Source: Chromera velia
Taxonomy: Eukaryota > Sar > Chromeraceae
Direction: 5' to 3'
Length of the DNA: 22,302 nucleotides
NCBI GenBank assembly: GCA_018398765.1
Contig: JAHBMJ010002141.1
Coordinates: forward strand, 1 to 22,302
Position numbers and translations under genes: made by a program. This document shows, piece after piece, positions 17,748 to 22,302 of this stretch. Below the pieces are notes generated by a model. It was not told the origin of the DNA. It saw only the letters and a program-made list of their open reading frames with translations, and did no database searches. Each line of letters opens with the position of its first letter. Position 1 is the first letter of the stretch.

Positions 17748-20140
17748 ATGCAGGAGGAAATTTCTCCCGCGGTGCGTGCAGCTGCTCTAAAGGAAGAGGG
17801 CAACAAATTTCTCAGCGATGGAAAGACAGAGAAAGCCATTGAGGCCTACACAGAGGCCATCGCCTTAGAACCTTCCAATCACATTTTCTGGTCCAATCGT
17901 TCTGCTGCCTATTTGAAGATTAATAATGGAGAGGAGTCGTTGAGAGATGCAGAAGAGTGCATTCGCGTATCTCCTCCGGAGTTCTGTAAAGGTTACAGCA
18001 GGAAGGCGACTGCGTTGATGCTGTTGAACCGTCCTGCAGAGGCCTTGGAGACGTGTCAGATCGGATTGAAGGCCGATCCAGGTAACAAAGTTCTTCAGGA
18101 GACTTTGAAGTCTTCCAAGAAGAGCTACGTGAACCAGCACCTCACAAAGACACCATGGATTGGCACAGTGTCTGAGGCCTTGGGGGGGTACGAGCAGTCT
18201 TTTCAATTTCAACCCGAGGGTGGTGTGTGTATTCAGATCTTGGGGAATAAAATGGATGGACGGTATAACATCAACATCGATCATAAGCCCTTCTGGCTGG
18301 ATGTCTATCTCCCAGACTGTCCCACGGGGGTTCCTCATGTCTTTAAATTTGATGTAGACCTTCTTTCAGACCTCCAGAAAGAAATTGATAGAAGGGAAGG
18401 TGTTCGAGCCGAGTCGAAGAAAAAGAAGAAGAAAAAGGGAAAGAAAGCGAATAAGGAGAAGGAAGAGCAGGGACAGCAGGTGGCAGGAGCAGGAAACGAG
18501 GAAACGGACTCAGCAGCTGCTGCAACAAGTGCAGCAGGGGGGGATGAGGATACATCCCCCTCTGCTCCTTCCCCCGCCTCCTCCTCGTCTCCTTCCCCGT
18601 CCTCTTCCTCCACAGCTTCTGCCGACCCCGGTTGGCATTTGTCTGAGCCCACCAGCCTGACACTAGTGTGTCCTTACATGTCCGTAGAGAGGCCGAGGAA
18701 GTTTGAGGGGGAGGGGATGGTGGAAATGAAGGCGATCTCGGCAGGGGAAGCAGATGCGTTGATGGCAGGAACGCAAAGGAAGGTGGACGCAAAGATTTTG
18801 GCCTTGCCCTTTGACGACCAAGTCAGTCAGTCTTTTTCCTGTCTTGTTCTTCTTTTCTGTCTCCTCACTCCACTTCTTTCCTTTCCTTCTGACGCTTCTC
18901 TCTCTGACTGTTCTTCTGCACCCCTCCCTCCTCTCTCCGCCTTTCGACCTCTCTCTCGCTTCCTCTGAACATGTATCTATGTGCCTCTTTTGATTTGCCT
19001 CCCTCCCGTTTGCGCACTGCCTGCCTGCAGGTGAAGAGTTTCTGCGAGGAGATGGTGTCCCTCCTGCCCGAGCACATGCAGGGACCCTCCCCCACAGACA
19101 GCGCAGAGGAGGGGTCTGCCAAAATGGCCGCAGCCCTCAGACTGCAGTCCAACATGATGAAATTGGACAACAGGTAGGTCGGAACAGCAGACAGACAGAG
19201 AGGGAGAGACTCAATGTATTCGATCCTCCTGGCTGTCTCTTGACTTGGATATTCCACTTCCCTAATGTGTGACTTCTTCACTTTTCATTCCATCAAGATA
19301 GATCTACAGAGTCAATCAGCTGGGGCTCGCTTCTCTCTCTTTTCCCTGAGTTGTGTGTGAAAGCGGGTGACGTCAGCCTAGTTCTATGTTCTTGCTCTCT
19401 TCTTATCTTGTCGAATTTGTGATTCGCGTTCCTTTCCTCTGTGACAAATAGTCATCCACAACCATGCTCCGTTACACACAAGAAGCGAATACAAACAATT
19501 TTCCGCCAGTGCTGGAATAGCACTTTTACTTCTTCCTCCCCCAGAGTACATCGGTATCAAGGGCCATTTTCTTTCTCTCTGCAGCGCCTGCTTGAATGAT
19601 CAGGAGGTTTACCTGGCACAAGTGAAGTTTCGGTTTGTTTTTCATTCGGCGTGCAGGTACCCGGAGCCCGTCTCTCTTGCCGTACAGCTGTATGTGGAGG
19701 GTCAGCAGGAGCCCCCCCCTGCGGTGAAGCAGTCCATAGAGACTTTGAAGAAAAAGATGGACGCTTTGGGCTTGAAAAAGAACGAGGAGGAGGGGATTGG
19801 TTCCGCCTCCTCTGCCAGTAGACTGAAGGAGGAGAAGGAGCGGTTGGAGGCAAAGAGAAAGGAAGCGTCTGCAACCCTGTCGTCGCATGATGATGAAGAG
19901 GGCAGGAGCAAAAGCACAGAGGCGCCTTCGAATTTGGATGACCCTGAGGGCAGATCTGTGGGGGGAGGGGGGAAGTTGAGTGGACGTCAGAAGGCGGCAA
20001 TTGTCCTCACTGCGATGGCGGTTGTCGGAGGGGGGGTTGCGCTCTTCCTGTACCTGACGAGGAAACCTTCTTCGTCGTCTTCTGGACGGGAGGGAGGGGG
20101 GGGGGCGTCTTCGAGTTTGAGAGGAGGGGGGGGTTCATAG
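17748..20140 (+). CDS. Tail-anchored TPR co-chaperone-like protein (3 exons)
   Basis: Exons 17748-18821, 19031-19173 and 19657-20140 (566 residues), or with an earlier acceptor a last exon of 19585-20140 (590 residues); all phases fit. Residues 12-112 are three TPR motifs of the Hop/Sti1 type. The five carboxylate-clamp residues that grip the EEVD tail of Hsp70/Hsp90 are present: K15, N19, N50, K81, R85. Residues 130-215 form a probable beta-rich domain I do not recognise (PEGGVCIQILGNKMDGRYN). A Lys-rich run (224-238) and a Ser/Ala/Pro-rich linker follow, then a conserved-looking segment (GWHLSEPTSLTLVCPYMSVE). Exon 3 holds a charged, probably coiled-coil stretch, a membrane span (AAIVLTAMAVVGGGVALFLYL, 19994-20056) and a short Arg/Lys/Ser/Gly tail. 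The layout resembles chaperone-docking TPR proteins of organelle or ER membranes such as OEP61. The target membrane cannot be told from sequence. Confidence 0.85.
19994..20056 (+). other. C-terminal transmembrane anchor of the TPR protein
   Basis: A 21-residue hydrophobic stretch preceded by RQK and followed by TRK lies 27 residues from the C-terminus, with no N-terminal signal peptide. This is the usual form of a tail-anchored protein. Confidence 0.85.
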
Positions 20141-21579
20141 GGTGGGGACGCGTGAGTGATGTGATTTGATGTAGTCCTAGTTTTCATGCGATGCTCTCTT
20201 TTTTCTTCTTTGTTCTTTTTTCGCTTCTTCTGCCTTTCTGTCTGTGTGAAGTCTAGACCAGGAGAAATGCGCAGCGACGAGAGAGTTGCTTGTGCGCGTG
20301 CGTGTCCTTGTGGAGGTGTTGCATGCATGTGTGGGCGAGTGACTGTTGTTGTAAGTGCCCAGCTGATGGGGTTGGATTCGGGTTTTGTTTGTTGCTGAAT
20401 AAACAGGACAAGGGGGGTGAGTGTGAATGTTCCAGTGAATGCGACTATAGATTTGTTCCTCGCTTTCTACTTGACTGCTCTCTCTCTCTTCTCTCTCTCT
20501 TCTTTTCACACAGAAGCCTGTTGCCTGGCCGTAGCACACAGACAGGAAAGAAAAAGTGCAGAGTCAGAAAAGACGAACGAAAAAAAAAGAATTTCGAAAC
20601 GTCCAAAAGGATAGATGAGAAAGTTTAGCGAGAGAAACGGGAAAAGAATAGATGGGAAAAAGACTCAAAAAGAAGGGGGGAAGGGGGGCCACATATCAAA
20701 AATTGGATTGTCAACCACACATAGTGAAACACTTTTGTTTTGTCCCGATCTGACGCACACTAGTTGCGTGCTCTCTTCTTCAAATGCGGGGTGGGGTTTT
20801 GTGGCTTTTGTGTCTCTCTCTCGTCTCTGGGTGTCCCCTCAACTCCCCCCGACAATTTTCTCTTGTCTGCTTGTGTTTCACAATAGGAAGAGAAGGCGCA
20901 GGAAAACAGAAGCCTCCCTCAGGGCTCTCACCCAGTACAGTGGATGATCATGAAGAGAGCAGACAAACAAAAAGAGGGAGTCACACACAGAAAATCGATG
21001 CCAGAAAAAAGAACTCACCTGCTGAAAATGAAGCCCAAAAGTAGACCACAGGGGGGAAAACCGAACGAAGACGAGAAGAGGGGGCGCCAGGTCGAAAAGA
21101 GGAATGATTCAGACTCCTCCCTCCTTTCCCTCCCCTCCCTTGCAGTTCCTCAACTTTTCTCGTTATACCGCATTTCTTCCCCTTCGTCTCTCTTCATTTC
21201 TGATCCTTTCCTTTTCCCGTGCGCTGTCAGTGGAGTGCTTGCTGGGGGGACTGGAAGCACAAGAGCTCACGTAGAGAGAAAAAATTCTTGTGGAAGCAAG
21301 ACCGTTGGGGAGGGAGAGAGTGAGGGGTGCACACGAAGGTAGAGAGAAAGAAAATTAGGTTGAGAACCAGAGAGTGGCAGAGACCCCGAAACAGAGGAAC
21401 GTGCGTATGCGTGTGTCAGACTGTCAGTCAGGTCTGTGCGACGACACACCAGATAGAAACCTGTCAGAACTCGAAGGGAAGGCTGGCCACTGGCAACATA
21501 GAAGAGGCCCGGGGCTATGGGAAGAGGGCCGGAGCTCCATGCATACAACGAACGACTACTACCGGGACTAGGCAATGAA
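20141..21579. other. Gene-free spacer 3' of the TPR gene
   Basis: The first 260 bp would be the 3' untranslated region. The remainder is purine- and pyrimidine-rich low-complexity DNA. Frames here (for example around 20944-21342) are Lys/Arg/Ser-rich, lack recognisable domains and are not supported as genes. Confidence 0.5.
20398..20403 (+). terminator. Candidate polyadenylation signal AATAAA of the TPR gene
   Basis: A canonical hexamer about 258 bp after the stop codon, followed within 40 bp by a GT-rich stretch (GGGGGGTGAGTGTG). Whether this organism uses AATAAA is not known from the window. Confidence 0.4.
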
Positions 21580-21905
21580 ACTTATGGTGGTTACTATGTG
21601 CCTAGCTATGTGCATGATGTAGTATTAAATCTTACTGTAATCCTATCTCAGGCTATCTACATGTAGTCTAGCGTATATTAAATCGTTATGGTGCTACTAG
21701 TTAACTTTCTGAGTCTTTATTAAGACTAATTAAGACTGTTTCATAACTCTAACTAGTAATGACTTAACATGTATATTCATATCATCACTTCATTCAGGTT
21801 TATTAAACTTAATTTATGCGTTTTATGATTAATTGACTAATCTAGTTAATTGATTAAATTGAATTTATGTTCTCATCTAGTGATGAGGTATTAAGGGTCA
21901 GAGAG
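21580..21905. other. AT-rich island 3
   Basis: AT-rich DNA with CTAG, TTAAT and TAATTGA words (for example 21825-21865). It ends sharply at a tandem duplicate of GAGGTATTAAGGGTCAGAGA (21885-21904 and 21906-21925), which is followed by a GC-rich GGCGCGGCGCGCGC stretch. Confidence 0.6.
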
Positions 21906-22302
21906 GAGGTATTAAGGGTCAGAGAGAAGAGGCGCGGCGCGCGCAGCATCATACCAGTCTAAATCGATCCGCGCATGCCATCGAGCGCCGTCGAGCGAAT
22001 TGTACATGTCAGCAATACATGCATGAAGCGTTGCATGCGGGAAATTACAATATACACGTGAACATGCATACAGAAAGTGCAGAACTGAAAGAGACTGAAT
22101 GCGAGTGGACAGAAAAGCAAAGAGCATGTCATATACGGGACATACAGACAAGTGTATTACATGAAATACAACAGATACAGACAGAGCAGACGTGCACGTG
22201 AGCGATCGATCGACCGATCGACCGAGAATTAGAAATACAGATAGAGAGTGTGTATCGAGGTCCGGACTAGAGAGATCTGTGAACTCGAGACCATTCCCGA
22301 AA
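21906..22302. other. Right end of the window, no gene seen
   Basis: GC-rich for about 50 bp, then ordinary. TGCATG/GCATGC words cluster at 22018-22065, and GATCGATCGACCGATCGACC (22204-22223) is a short GATC-type repeat. No coding signal. Confidence 0.4.

Noticed and set aside
20944-21342. Lys/Arg-rich frame of 132 codons
   Set aside because: Low complexity, no domain, and it runs into a pyrimidine tract; looks like spacer.

Overview
The window reads as nuclear DNA of a eukaryotic protist, not bacterial: one conserved gene (Rab GDI) can be rebuilt from 13 exons separated by 12 introns, spacers are long and full of (CA)n, (GT)n and (GACA)n microsatellites, and there are no operons. Rab GDI with apicomplexan-like wording ([27 protein letters not shown]), a starch-binding-type domain in a neighbouring gene, and algal-looking Cys/His repeat proteins together suggest a photosynthetic alveolate relative of Apicomplexa, such as a chromerid (Chromera-like). 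That assignment is inference from protein wording and base composition, not a database match.

Layout. (1) 1-414 (+): 3' end of a gene of 18-residue C-x-H-x6-C-x2-C repeats. (2) 415-4590: gene-free spacer with a degenerate tandem repeat block (about 590-2100), an AT-rich island (about 2620-3180) and low-complexity DNA. (3) 4591-6869 (-): a CBM20-like domain joined by a disordered linker to 13 of the same Cys/His repeats, broken by a 1-nt slip in a 10-G tract. It is a tail-to-tail paralogue of gene 1. (4) 6870-7964: divergent spacer with a GC-rich core. (5) 7965-8372 (+): unrecognised acidic 135-residue protein. (6) 8373-11174: convergent spacer with a large AT-rich island. (7) 11175-17073 (-): Rab GDP-dissociation inhibitor; the 13 exons sum to 1383 nt (460 codons plus stop) with every phase matching. 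(8) 17074-17747: divergent spacer with a GC-rich core. (9) 17748-20140 (+): tail-anchored TPR co-chaperone-like protein with all five carboxylate-clamp residues. (10) 20141-22302: gene-free spacer with a third AT-rich island.

The genes do not form a pathway. Loose links are membrane traffic (Rab recycling by GDI; a TPR protein that would dock chaperones on a membrane) and polysaccharide binding. The most interesting signals are structural: three introns of the GDI gene carry a second copy of the adjacent exon edge beside a self-complementary AT-rich spacer, and two of these copies are in frame and stop-free; the 5' splice sites follow GTCAGT rather than GTRAGT; and AT-rich islands fall in 3'-3' spacers while GC-rich cores fall in 5'-5' spacers.
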